Source: Thermoleophilia bacterium SCSIO 60948
Lineage (GTDB): Bacteria > Actinomycetota > Thermoleophilia > Solirubrobacterales > 70-9
NCBI GenBank assembly: GCA_021496505.1
Contig: CP053031.1
Span: forward strand, 2,472,001-2,536,000
Direction: 5' to 3'
Length of the DNA stretch: 64,000 nt
The position numbers and the translations under genes are program-made. Numbering within the stretch: position 1 is the stretch's first letter; every line of letters begins with the position of its first letter. The notes beneath the pieces were generated by a model. The model worked only from the letters and a program-made list of their open reading frames with translations, was not told the DNA's origin and did not search any database. Positions 15,514-23,089 of the stretch are shown piece after piece.

Positions 15514-18219
15514 TCAGTTCGTCGGCTCGCTCAGCGCCGCGAGCGCCTCGTCACGGCGGATCCGCGCCAGCCCGGCGATCCGGTCCTCGATCCCGAACGC
15601 GAGCACGAGGTGCTCGCCGTCGGCGGCCATCCCCGTGCACATCTCGATCGGGCTGCGCGAGAAGCTGAACGGGCCGCTGATCCCTGCCAGCCGGAGCTCG
15701 TCGTCGAGCAGCACGAGCCGGTGGCGGTAGGTGCGCCCGTCCGCGAACAGGACCTCGTGGACGCAGAAGAGCGTCCCGCCAGGGACGTCGACGCCCTGGG
15801 ATCCGCCGCGCAGCCCCGCCGCCCAGCGCGGGCCGGGACGCTCGGAGAGGACCTGGAGGGCGCCCGTGTCAGGGTCGCACTCGAGCACCCGCGCCGGTGA
15901 GGAGCTGTAGACCAGGAGCAGCCGGCCGTCGCGGACGAACGGCATCCAGTTCTTCTCGTCGCGACCGGGCTCGGGGCCGGCGAGGATCGTGGTCCGCGTG
16001 ACCCGCGGCCCGTCGAGCCCGAGCAGCGCCATCTCGCAGCGCGAGGCGGGGTTTCGGTCGCGGACGGCCGCGAGCCCGTACCAGCGCCCGCCGACCTCGA
16101 TCAGGCGGATGTCCTCGTGGCCCTGGACCAGCGACGGGAATGTCGGGGGCCCGGCCGACCGGTCGACGATCGGCTCGGCCGTGCGGAGCCCGAGCCCCGC
16201 GTCGGCGCCGACGAGGTAATTGCGGGTGCGGACCGCCGACTCGCCATCGCGGACGACGTACGAGGCGCCGTCCACCGTGTAGTTGGCGCTCCGCACGACG
16301 AGCCGGAAGCCGTCGCCGTCGGGCGCGATCGTCGGATTGAACTGCGCCCAGTCGTCGTCGAGGTCGAGCCGGACCTCGGCCGTCGCGGCGCTCGGAAACA
16401 GCTCGGAGAGCTCGCGCGCCTCGGCGTGCTCGGGACCGACGTCGTGGCCGAGCGCGACGAGGCAGTGGCGGACGTTCTCGCGCACCGTCGCGACCATCTC
16501 GCCCGGCAGGTCGTCGGAGGCGAGCAGCACGCGGCCCGCCTCGAGCGCCTCCTCGACCTCGCCGGCGTAGAAGGCCGAGATCGAGACCTCGAAGGCGAGG
16601 CCCCAGCGATAGACGTCGCGATGGACGAAGAGGTTGTCGTCGGGAGGCGGGATCTCGAGCCCGCTGCGGGCGAGCATCAGGGCGCTGTGATGGGCGCCCC
16701 GGATGCGCTGGAAGCGGGCGAGCTCGTGGAGCGGCTCGGCGCGGGTCGGCCGCAGCTCCCAGGCAGCGAGCAGCGCCGCGATCGCCTCGTCGTCGTCCTC
16801 GCGGGCGAGCAGCGCGCCGACCTGGAACGCGGCGTAGAAGACCTCCTCGTCCCAGCCGCCGAGCTCGACGCGGCGGCGGTAGAGCTCGGTCGCCCGCCGG
16901 TTGTGGCCGAGGTCGCGGAGCGTCTGGGCGAGGTAGAACGTCGCCCGCTCGTCGTCGGGGTGGGCGGCGAGGTCGCGCTCGAGCAGCCGATGATCGCGCT
17001 CGAACTTGTCGGCCTTGCTGCCGCCGTCGCCGTGGTGGTTGATGACGAGCGCCGGCAGCGTCTGGCGATGCTGGTCGCCGTCGAGCGTCAGGTACTCGTG
17101 CGTCGAGCCCTGATAGCGCCACGGACGGTCGGCGCGGACGAGCCGCGGGATCGCGTAGTCGACGTCGCCCGAGTGGCGCAGCAGGTAGGAGTCGGCGACG
17201 AGCGGCGGCATCGGCCCGCGGATCTCGACGGTCTGGTCGGCGTCGATCAGCAGCAGGTAGTCGGTGTGCCCGCGCGCGAGCTCGAGCGCCTCGGTGCGGT
17301 TGTGGCCGAAGTCGACCCACTCGCGATGGTGCACCTGGCCGGGGATGCCGTCGAGCGCCTGCTCGGTGAGCTGCGGGGTGTCGTCGGTCGAGCCCGTGTC
17401 GCAGATCGTCCAGTGGTCGATCAGGTCGCGGACCGAGTCGAGGCAGCGCTCGATCACGGCGGCCTCGTCACGGACGATCATCGACAACCCGATCGTCCGG
17501 CGCGGCGGCGCGATGCCGACCGGCTCGGGCGGGTCCTCGCCGTCGAGCACGTAGTCCGAGCGCGGCCACGGCTGTCCGGCGACGTGCAGGTGCATGTCGT
17601 CGGTCGGCCGGATCGTCGACGGGGCGGCGTCCTGGATCCCGAGCGACGGCCAGGCCGTGAAGCCGCCCGAGGGGATCGTCAGGCATTCAGGCGGCTCGGG
17701 GAGCTCGGCCGGGGCGAGATCGCCCCATTGCGCGACGAGCCGACGCGCGTAGTCCTCCGAGACCCAGTAGCAGTGGAGCCCCCAGGTCGCGTGGCTGATC
17801 TGGCAGAGGTTGTGGCGCTCGGGCTCGACCCCGGCCCAGACGAGATCGGCGACGTCGTCGGCGAGCAGATGCCCGAGCAGCAGGCACGGCGCGCCGGGCG
17901 GCAGGTTGTCGAACGCCGCCTCCGCCAGCCGGACGAAGTCGCGGTGGAGCATCAGGTCGTCCTCGCAGAGGATCAGGCCCTGCGAGTGCTCGGCCGGACC
18001 GCCTAGCCACTCGCGCATCGAGCGCAGGTGCTGGGAGAAGTTGTCGGCGGCGCGAGCGGCCTTCGCCGCGTCGGGGTCGAGCCCGGTGACGTCGGCGCCG
18101 TCGAGCAGCCGGAACGTCATCCGCTCGAGCAGGCCGAGCTGCTTGAGCCGCCACGTCAGACGCTCGCGGCGCTCGACGCTCCCACGCAGGCTGAGGCAAC
18201 TCATCGGCGGCAGCGCCAT
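15514..18219 (-). CDS. Multidomain glycosyltransferase: GT25-like, GT2, TPR, propeller
   Basis: A 901-residue cytosolic protein with at least four parts. Residues 1-235 resemble GT25 glycosyltransferases (SLRGSVERRERL, then ILCEDDLMLH with an acidic metal motif). Residues 240-430 are a GT2-type domain: GLSMIVRDEAAVIERCLDSV, CDTGSTDDT and LLIDADQ. Residues 440-570 are TPR-like helical repeats. Residues 590-901 look like a five-bladed propeller as in GH130/GH43-related proteins (FNPTIAPDGDGFRLV, GHEDIRLIEVGGRWYGLAA, KNWMPFVRDGRLLLVYSSSP). Both transferase halves have their key acidic residues. The combination suggests an enzyme that adds two sugars and also recognises a glycan. A second ATG at 18204 is an alternative start. 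The target is unknown. Confidence 0.75.
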   Translation of the reverse strand: MALPPMSCLSLRGSVERRERLTWRLKQLGLLERMTFRLLDGADVTGLDPDAAKAARAADNFSQHLRSMREWLGGPAEHSQGLILCEDDLMLHRDFVRLAEAAFDNLPPGAPCLLLGHLLADDVADLVWAGVEPERHNLCQISHATWGLHCYWVSEDYARRLVAQWGDLAPAELPEPPECLTIPSGGFTAWPSLGIQDAAPSTIRPTDDMHLHVAGQPWPRSDYVLDGEDPPEPVGIAPPRRTIGLSMIVRDEAAVIERCLDSVRDLIDHWTICDTGSTDDTPQLTEQALDGIPGQVHHREWVDFGHNRTEALELARGHTDYLLLIDADQTVEIRGPMPPLVADSYLLRHSGDVDYAIPRLVRADRPWRYQGSTHEYLTLDGDQHRQTLPALVINHHGDGGSKADKFERDHRLLERDLAAHPDDERATFYLAQTLRDLGHNRRATELYRRRVELGGWDEEVFYAAFQVGALLAREDDDEAIAALLAAWELRPTRAEPLHELARFQRIRGAHHSALMLARSGLEIPPPDDNLFVHRDVYRWGLAFEVSISAFYAGEVEEALEAGRVLLASDDLPGEMVATVRENVRHCLVALGHDVGPEHAEARELSELFPSAATAEVRLDLDDDWAQFNPTIAPDGDGFRLVVRSANYTVDGASYVVRDGESAVRTRNYLVGADAGLGLRTAEPIVDRSAGPPTFPSLVQGHEDIRLIEVGGRWYGLAAVRDRNPASRCEMALLGLDGPRVTRTTILAGPEPGRDEKNWMPFVRDGRLLLVYSSSPARVLECDPDTGALQVLSERPGPRWAAGLRGGSQGVDVPGGTLFCVHEVLFADGRTYRHRLVLLDDELRLAGISGPFSFSRSPIEMCTGMAADGEHLVLAFGIEDRIAGLARIRRDEALAALSEPTN

Positions 18220-18259
18220 GACCGGCGCAATCTAGGCGAGACCGGCCGGGGCGGCGAGG

Positions 18260-19747
18260 TCAGCCGTCGGCGCGGGGATCGGTCCCGGCGTCGAGCCGCG
18301 CGCCCGAGAGCTCGGCGATCTGCGCGTGCCCGACGTCGTCGCTGCGCGGCGCGAGCTCCTCGAAGGAGAGCCCCGACGCTTCGAGCGCGTGCCGGGTGTC
18401 GGGGTCGAGATCTTGCTCCGCGCGCACGACGTCGCCGCGGCCGCCCTGGTCGAGTTCGCCGACCACGAAGCGCGGAGCGCCGACGATCTCCGACGCGCTC
18501 AGGCCGCGGTCGCGCGCGAGCAGGAGCTGGGCGTGGATCTGGGGCTGCGCCCTCCCGCCCATCGTCCCGTGCGCGGCGACGAGCCCGTCGCCCTCGGCGA
18601 GCACGGGCATCAGCGTGTGGGCGGGCCGCTTGCCGGGCTCCCAGCGATTCGGCGACGCGGGGTCGAGCGAGAACGAGGCGCCGCGGTTGTGGCAGAGGAT
18701 GCCGGTGTCGGGCTCGAGCAGCGCGGCGCCGAAGGCGTGGAAGACGCTCATGATCAGGCTGACGGCACGCCCGTCGCGATCGACCGCGCAGACCGCGACC
18801 GTGTCGCCGTCTGGAGCCGCCGAGGGCTCGCCGGGTGCCGAGGGGTTCCGCATCTCGGCCAGGTACTCGGGCGCGAGCAGACGCTCGACCGGGACGTCCT
18901 CGAACGCCGGATCGGCGAGCCAGCGGTCACGATCGCGGGCGGCGGCCGCGAAGAGGCGAGCGACGGCGACCGGGTCGTCATCGCCGCCGAGTCCGCCGAG
19001 GATCTGGAGCAGCGAGACGCCCTGCGAGTTCGGCGGCGCGGTCGAGACCCGCAGGCCGCGCCACTCGGTCCGCAGCGGCTCCGCCGCCTCGACCTCGAAA
19101 CGCTCGAGATCTGACGGCTGGAGCGCGGCGCCGTGCCCGGCGAGACCGGCGCAGAATCGACGCCCTAGCGCGCCGCCGTAGAAGCTCTCGACACCGTCGC
19201 GGGCCAGCGTCTCGAGCGTGGCGCCGAGCGCGGGCTGGCGAAGCTCGTCACCCTCGGCGAGTGGCGAGCCGCCCGGCGCGAGGACGGCGGCGAGCCCGGG
19301 GTCGGCGCGAATGTCGGCGGCGTGGTTGCGGATCGACCTGGCGAGCGACGGGGCGACCGCCACGCCGCCCGTGGCGAGGCCGACCGCGGGCCCGAGCAGC
19401 GCTCCGAACTCCATCGCGCCGCCGGCCCGGTGGACGACGCGAAGACCGGCGAGCGCACCGGGGACCGTGATCGTCTCGGGTCCGGTGAGCGGCATCGAGT
19501 GTCCCTCGGGACGCCGTGCGCCCAGCGGCACGGGGCCGCTCGCGTTGAGGACCGTGCTCGACCCGTCCGGGCCGCGGACGATGGCGATGACGTCGCCCCC
19601 GATCGCGCACATGTGCGGAAAGGCGACCCCGAGGACCGCGGCCGCGCAGACCGCGGCGTCGAGGGCGTTCCCGCCGTCGGCGAAGACGCGCGAACCGGCC
19701 TCGGTCGCGGCCGTGTGCGGTGTCGCGAGTGTCCCGAAGCCCTCCAC
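18260..19747 (-). CDS. Gamma-glutamyltransferase family protein
   Basis: A 495-residue Ntn-hydrolase of the GGT family. The N-terminal half has HTAATEAGSRVFADGGNALDAAVCAA, the GGD loop (AIGGD) and PETITVPGA. The autocatalytic cleavage site that makes large and small subunits is at T316 in PDGDTVAVCAVD, the new N-terminal nucleophile. A downstream stretch has GTMGGRAQPQIHAQ, the usual oxyanion/glutamate-binding GG. No signal peptide is evident, so it may act in the cytosol, and substrates may be glutathione-like thiols, acylated lactams or gamma-glutamyl peptides. It lies next to an EamA permease. Confidence 0.85.
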   Translation of the reverse strand: MEGFGTLATPHTAATEAGSRVFADGGNALDAAVCAAAVLGVAFPHMCAIGGDVIAIVRGPDGSSTVLNASGPVPLGARRPEGHSMPLTGPETITVPGALAGLRVVHRAGGAMEFGALLGPAVGLATGGVAVAPSLARSIRNHAADIRADPGLAAVLAPGGSPLAEGDELRQPALGATLETLARDGVESFYGGALGRRFCAGLAGHGAALQPSDLERFEVEAAEPLRTEWRGLRVSTAPPNSQGVSLLQILGGLGGDDDPVAVARLFAAAARDRDRWLADPAFEDVPVERLLAPEYLAEMRNPSAPGEPSAAPDGDTVAVCAVDRDGRAVSLIMSVFHAFGAALLEPDTGILCHNRGASFSLDPASPNRWEPGKRPAHTLMPVLAEGDGLVAAHGTMGGRAQPQIHAQLLLARDRGLSASEIVGAPRFVVGELDQGGRGDVVRAEQDLDPDTRHALEASGLSFEELAPRSDDVGHAQIAELSGARLDAGTDPRADG

Positions 19748-19776
19748 CTGGATCGCGGCGAAACGTACCCGCAGGC

Positions 19777-20532
19777 TCAGGTCGCGATCAGGACCACTCC
19801 CGCGACCACGCCGAGCGCGCAGAGCCCGCGCCTGCGGCCGTGCGGCTCGCCGAGCAGCAGCGAGCCGGCGAGCGCCCCGATCACGATGCTGAGCTCGCGG
19901 ACCGGCGCGACAAGCGCGACCGTCGCGAGCTGGAGCGCAGCAAGGACGAGGATGTAGGCGAGCGGGCTCAGTACCGCGACGCCGAGCACCGCTCGGCGCT
20001 GCTCGCGCCAGACCGCGGCGACGTCGGCGCGGCGGACGTTCGCCGCCGGCGTCAGCAGCGCCGTGCGGAAGATCTCGGTGCCCCAGTAATACGTGACGAC
20101 GCTGACCGTTATCTCGTTTCCGACGGCGTTGGCGTCCCAGAGCGTGTAGCTCGCGATCAGCACACCGGTCGCCAGCGCGAACCCGATCGTCGCGCCGTCG
20201 CCGGCTCGCGGCCGGCCGGTCAGCGCGATGATCGACCCGACGATGACGAGTGCACCGGCGATCTCGCCCGCGTTCGGCCGCTCACCGAGCAGGACGATCG
20301 CGAGCGGCACGGCCAGCAGCGGGCCGGTGCCACGGGCGAGCGGATAGACGACCGAGAGGTCCCCCGAGGCGTAGCCGCGCTGGAGCAGGATGAAGTAGGC
20401 GGCGTGGAGCAGCCCGCTCCCGGCCATCAGTCCGATCAGCGCCGGATCGACCGTGCCGCCGGCGATCAGCAGCGCCGCGACGCCGGGGACCGTCCACAGC
20501 ACGGTCGCCGCGGCGCCGAAGGACCAGACCAC
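19777..20532 (-). CDS. EamA/DMT-family membrane transporter
   Basis: A 251-residue hydrophobic protein with nine predicted helices. The repeated EamA features are visible (LARGTGPLLAVPLAIVLLGERP, then APVRELSIVIGALAGSLLLGEP). The GTG at 20532 has a strong site GGGGGAGG seven bases upstream. However, the same frame extends upstream as ALTLAAAFAHAGWNLLAKR, which looks like a genuine first EamA helix, and no ATG, GTG or TTG occurs in that stretch. Either an uncommon start codon is used near 20620, or the protein has lost its first helix, or there is a sequence error. Such carriers export metabolites or drugs; the substrate is unknown. Confidence 0.8.
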   Translation of the reverse strand: MVWSFGAAATVLWTVPGVAALLIAGGTVDPALIGLMAGSGLLHAAYFILLQRGYASGDLSVVYPLARGTGPLLAVPLAIVLLGERPNAGEIAGALVIVGSIIALTGRPRAGDGATIGFALATGVLIASYTLWDANAVGNEITVSVVTYYWGTEIFRTALLTPAANVRRADVAAVWREQRRAVLGVAVLSPLAYILVLAALQLATVALVAPVRELSIVIGALAGSLLLGEPHGRRRGLCALGVVAGVVLIAT

Positions 20533-20627
20533 GGCGACGCCTCCCCCGGCCCGCTTGGCGAGGAGGTTCCAGCCCGCGTGCGCAAAAGCGGCCGCGAGGG
20601 TAAGTGCGAGGGCGACAAGCTCCGTGG

Positions 20628-20647
20628 AGCGGAACCCTAGTTCCGCT
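20628..20647. promoter_or_regulatory. Palindrome between divergent EamA and Ohr genes
   Basis: AGCGGAAC, a 4-base gap, then GTTCCGCT gives an 8-bp perfect inverted repeat 25 bp upstream of the Ohr start. Ohr genes are usually controlled by MarR-type OhrR repressors that bind palindromes close to the start. No ohrR is adjacent; the MarR gene at 21865 has a different operator (21803-21833). It could equally control the divergent transporter. Confidence 0.4.
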
Positions 20648-20671
20648 TCCTACGCCTACGAAGGAGACCGG

Positions 20672-21112
20672 ATGCCCGACGACCACCTCTACGAGATCAG
20701 CTCCACCGCGACCGGAGGACGCGCCGGCCACGTCAGCTCGGCCGACCCCGAGCTCGAGCTCGACCTCGCGCTGCCGGAGTCGATGGGCGGCGACGGCCAG
20801 GCCAGCGGCACCAACCCGGAGCAGCTGTTCTCGGCCGGCTGGTCGGCGTGCTTTCAGCAGGCCGTGCTGGCGATCGGCCGCTCCCGAGACATCGACGTCG
20901 ACGGTTGCGAGGTGTCGGTCACAGTCGGGCTGGTCGGCGAGATGAAGAAGGGTCTCGACCTGACGGCGAGGATCGACGTCGACCTCCCGAACGCGGACCC
21001 GTCCGAGGCGCAGAAGATCGTCGACATCGCCCACAAGGGCTGCCCCTACAGCCGGGCGACCCGCGGCAACATCGACGTCGAGCTGAACGTCGCGAACACG
21101 GCCTCGGCCTAG
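20672..21112 (+). CDS. ohr: Organic hydroperoxide resistance protein, OsmC/Ohr family
   Basis: A 146-residue protein of the Ohr/OsmC fold. It has the two redox cysteines in the usual places: the first in LFSAGWSACFQQAV (helix start) and the second in HKGCPYSRATRGN. The conserved early motif ATATGGRAGHVSS appears here as STATGGRAGHVSS. The enzyme reduces organic hydroperoxides using a dithiol donor in the cytoplasm. The ATG at 20672 is preceded by GAAGGAGACCG, a good ribosome site. Transcription ends at the strong hairpin 21128-21169. Confidence 0.9.
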   Translation: MPDDHLYEISSTATGGRAGHVSSADPELELDLALPESMGGDGQASGTNPEQLFSAGWSACFQQAVLAIGRSRDIDVDGCEVSVTVGLVGEMKKGLDLTARIDVDLPNADPSEAQKIVDIAHKGCPYSRATRGNIDVELNVANTASA

Positions 21113-21127
21113 GTCCTCGGAACGAAG

Positions 21128-21169
21128 AACGTCCCGGAGTGACCCCCGTGGGGGCCTCTCCGGGACGTT
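21128..21169. terminator. Bidirectional hairpin terminator
   Basis: AACGTCCCGGAG and its exact reverse complement CTCCGGGACGTT flank a CCCCCGTGGGGG core, a 12-bp stem with an inner stem. It lies between the convergent Ohr and YceI genes and can end transcripts from both sides. The poly-U tail is weak, as usual at this GC content. Confidence 0.75.
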
Positions 21170-21215
21170 GAACTCCTCGAGCGGGGCCGCGGCGCCGCGG
21201 CCCGCGGGGAGGGTG

Positions 21216-21764
21216 CTAGGCCTGCTTGACGGCCGAGATGTCGAGCGTCAGCTTGACCTTGTCGCCGACGAGGACGTTGCCCGACCCGAGGGCCTGGTTC
21301 CAGACCATGTCGAAGTCCTTGCGGTTGACCTGACCGCTGACCTCGAGACCGACGCGGTCGTTGCCCCAGGGATCGGTGTCGGCGCCAGTGATCTCGGCGT
21401 CGAGCGTGATCTCCTTGGTGATCCCGTTGATCGTGATGTCGCCGGTGATCTTCAGGTCGTCGCCGTCGCCCTCGATCGACTTCGACTCGAAGCGGATCTG
21501 CGGGTTGTCCTCGGCGCCGAAGAAGTCGTTCGAGCGCAGGTGCTCGTCACGCTTGGCGTCGTTGGTGTCGACCGTGTCGGCCGCGACCGTGCCGGATGCC
21601 TTGACGGTGCCGTCCTCGGCGACCTCGAGCGAACCCTCGAAGTCGGTGAACTCGCCGCGGACGTTGGCGATTCCCATGTGCTTGACCGAGAAGCCGACCT
21701 TGGAGTGGCTCTTGTCGACGGCCCAGGTGCCGGTCTCGATCGTGGACTGTGTGGCGGTGCTCAT
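21216..21764 (-). CDS. YceI family protein
   Basis: A 182-residue lipocalin-like barrel. Typical YceI features are present: GTWAVDKSHSKVGFSVKHMGIANVRGEF at the start, then SNDFFGAEDNPQIRFESKSI, ITINGITKEITLDAEI, and a VSGQVNRKDF strand. These proteins bind long isoprenoid-type lipids. No signal peptide is visible, so it is likely cytosolic, unlike many Gram-negative members. The ATG at 21764 is supported by AGGAGGA nine bases upstream; a GTG at 21773 is less well placed. It diverges from a MarR gene with a shared operator palindrome (21803-21833), which is the most probable control point. Confidence 0.9.
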   Translation of the reverse strand: MSTATQSTIETGTWAVDKSHSKVGFSVKHMGIANVRGEFTDFEGSLEVAEDGTVKASGTVAADTVDTNDAKRDEHLRSNDFFGAEDNPQIRFESKSIEGDGDDLKITGDITINGITKEITLDAEITGADTDPWGNDRVGLEVSGQVNRKDFDMVWNQALGSGNVLVGDKVKLTLDISAVKQA

Positions 21765-21802
21765 CGTGGGCACTCCTCCTGTTGTCTGTTCGGGGTGGAA
21801 GT

Positions 21803-21833
21803 AGTTGCGCTAACAACCTTTGCTAGCGCAACT
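21803..21833. promoter_or_regulatory. MarR operator palindrome
   Basis: AGTTGCGCTA and its perfect reverse complement TAGCGCAACT are separated by 11 bases, in the divergent spacer between YceI and the MarR-type gene. A related half site GTTGTCAGCGCAAC overlaps the TTG start of the regulator at 21864-21877. This is the layout expected for autorepression together with control of YceI. Confidence 0.75.
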
Positions 21834-21864
21834 GTAGCACACGATTTGCGAGGAGGCGGTAAAG

Positions 21865-22458
21865 TTGTCAGCGCAACGTTCTCCAGCCTCCCCCGCCGAG
21901 ACCACCGAGCCGATGACCGACACGACGACAGAGCCCTCCCCCACCGTCCCGACCGGCGACGGCGCCTGCGCGTACGTCATTGGCGACCAGGGAGTCGAGG
22001 AGTTGAGCGGCACGGCGGGCGAGGCATGGATCGGCCTGCTCGAGACCTACAAGAGCCTGACCCGCGCGCTCGAGACGGAGCTCGAGGCGAGTCACGGACT
22101 GACGCTCTCCTCGCTCGAGACGCTCGGCCGCCTCGCCGCCGCGGAGGAGGGCCGGCTGCGGCTCTCCGAGCTCGCCGCCGAGACCGGCCTGTCGGTCAGC
22201 CGCATGTCTCGCATCGTCGACTCGCTCGGCGACCGCGGGCTCGTCGAGCGCGTGCGCTGCCCGTCGGATGCTCGGGCGATCCACGTCTCGCTCACCGACG
22301 CCGGGCTCGAGCTCGCCCGCGGCGCCCAGGCGACGCACCTGCGCGCCGTCCAGGAGCGGTTCTTCGACCGCCTCTCCGAGGACGAGGTCGCAAGCCTCGC
22401 CGGAATCTTCGGTCGCTTCGCCCCCCGCGCCGCCGAGCGCTGCCTGGCCGGCGAGTAG
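21865..22458 (+). CDS. MarR-family transcriptional regulator
   Basis: A 197-residue regulator. The first 45 residues are an unstructured Thr/Pro-rich extension. Residues 60-180 have the MarR winged helix: ALETELEASHGLTLSSLETLGRLA, then LRLSELAAETGLSVSRMSRIVDSLGDRGLVERV (recognition helix and wing), and a C-terminal dimerisation helix. It is predicted to bind the palindrome 21803-21833 and to repress YceI and itself. The start is TTG at 21865 because AGGAGG lies eight bases upstream; an ATG at 21913 would give a shorter protein. Ligand unknown, perhaps an isoprenoid or phenolic compound given the YceI partner. Confidence 0.9.
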   Translation: MSAQRSPASPAETTEPMTDTTTEPSPTVPTGDGACAYVIGDQGVEELSGTAGEAWIGLLETYKSLTRALETELEASHGLTLSSLETLGRLAAAEEGRLRLSELAAETGLSVSRMSRIVDSLGDRGLVERVRCPSDARAIHVSLTDAGLELARGAQATHLRAVQERFFDRLSEDEVASLAGIFGRFAPRAAERCLAGE

Positions 22459-22922
22459 CGCCCACGGCCGCACCCGCACCCGCGCGACTCACCCCAGCGC
22501 CTGAACCGAGCCAACCCCTCACCGGAGAGGGCCGGCTCGATCGAGACCCGCGGAGCGACCCGCTCGGCGCGACTCGCCCAGCTCCGAATCGAGCCTGACG
22601 CTCCCCGGAAAGGTCAACCTCGATCCAGACCCCCGCCCCCGCCGCGAACCCTCCATCCCGCCCGGACCCGATCCCCTCGTCGCAATCCGCAAGCGCCCGC
22701 CGCGCCCGCAACACGCCGAGCGGAACGCCACACCCCATCGCAACCGCTTGGACAAGCCAGATTGCAACCCCAACGCACCCGCTTGCGATCCCCAACCGCA
22801 GATCGCAACGCGGCTGCAATGTCGCTGCAACCCCCTCGGTGCAGTCTCCCGGCCATCGCAGAGCTCGTCCGCTCCGCGAAGCCTTTGAGACCAGACCACA
22901 CGAACTTCGGGGGAAGATCGAA
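22459..22922. promoter_or_regulatory. Intergenic regulatory region with GCAAC/GTTGC repeats
   Basis: In 464 bp with no convincing gene, GCAA(C/T) recurs at 22682, 22708, 22740, 22764, 22805, 22816 and 22827. The last three are exactly 11 bp apart; on the reverse strand they read GTTGC, ATTGC, GTTGC, the same order as at 14736-14762. TTGCGATC (22783-22790) and GATCGCAA (22801-22808) form a perfect 8-bp inverted repeat. The region is directly upstream of a small membrane peptide gene and two BTAD regulators, so it is a probable control region for them. Confidence 0.5.
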
Positions 22923-23057
22923 ATGACCAGGACCGAGACGCACATCTGCCTCGCACTCGGACTTCTCGTCATGCTCGCCGTCGCGATCTCGCTGCTCGGC
23001 GTCGGTGGCGCCGAGCACCAGGTCGCCGCCGCCGGTGAGCTCTCGCGCCTCGGCTAG
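22923..23057 (+). CDS. Small single-span membrane peptide
   Basis: A 44-residue ORF starting MTRTETHICLALGLLVMLAV, with one hydrophobic segment from about residue 8 to 28 and a polar tail ending LSRLG. GGGGGAAG lies upstream of the ATG at a normal spacing. The gene ends 32 bp before the BTAD regulator start. Such peptides are common leaders or membrane adaptors, and a chance ORF is possible. No family is recognised. Confidence 0.45.
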   Translation: MTRTETHICLALGLLVMLAVAISLLGVGGAEHQVAAAGELSRLG

Positions 23058-23089
23058 GGCCGGAACCGCCGGCCGCACCGGCTGGGCCG

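Noticed and set aside
16117-18006. Long + strand ORF of 629 codons
   Set aside because: It is antisense to the glycosyltransferase fusion and lacks any domain; such frames are frequent opposite GC-rich genes.
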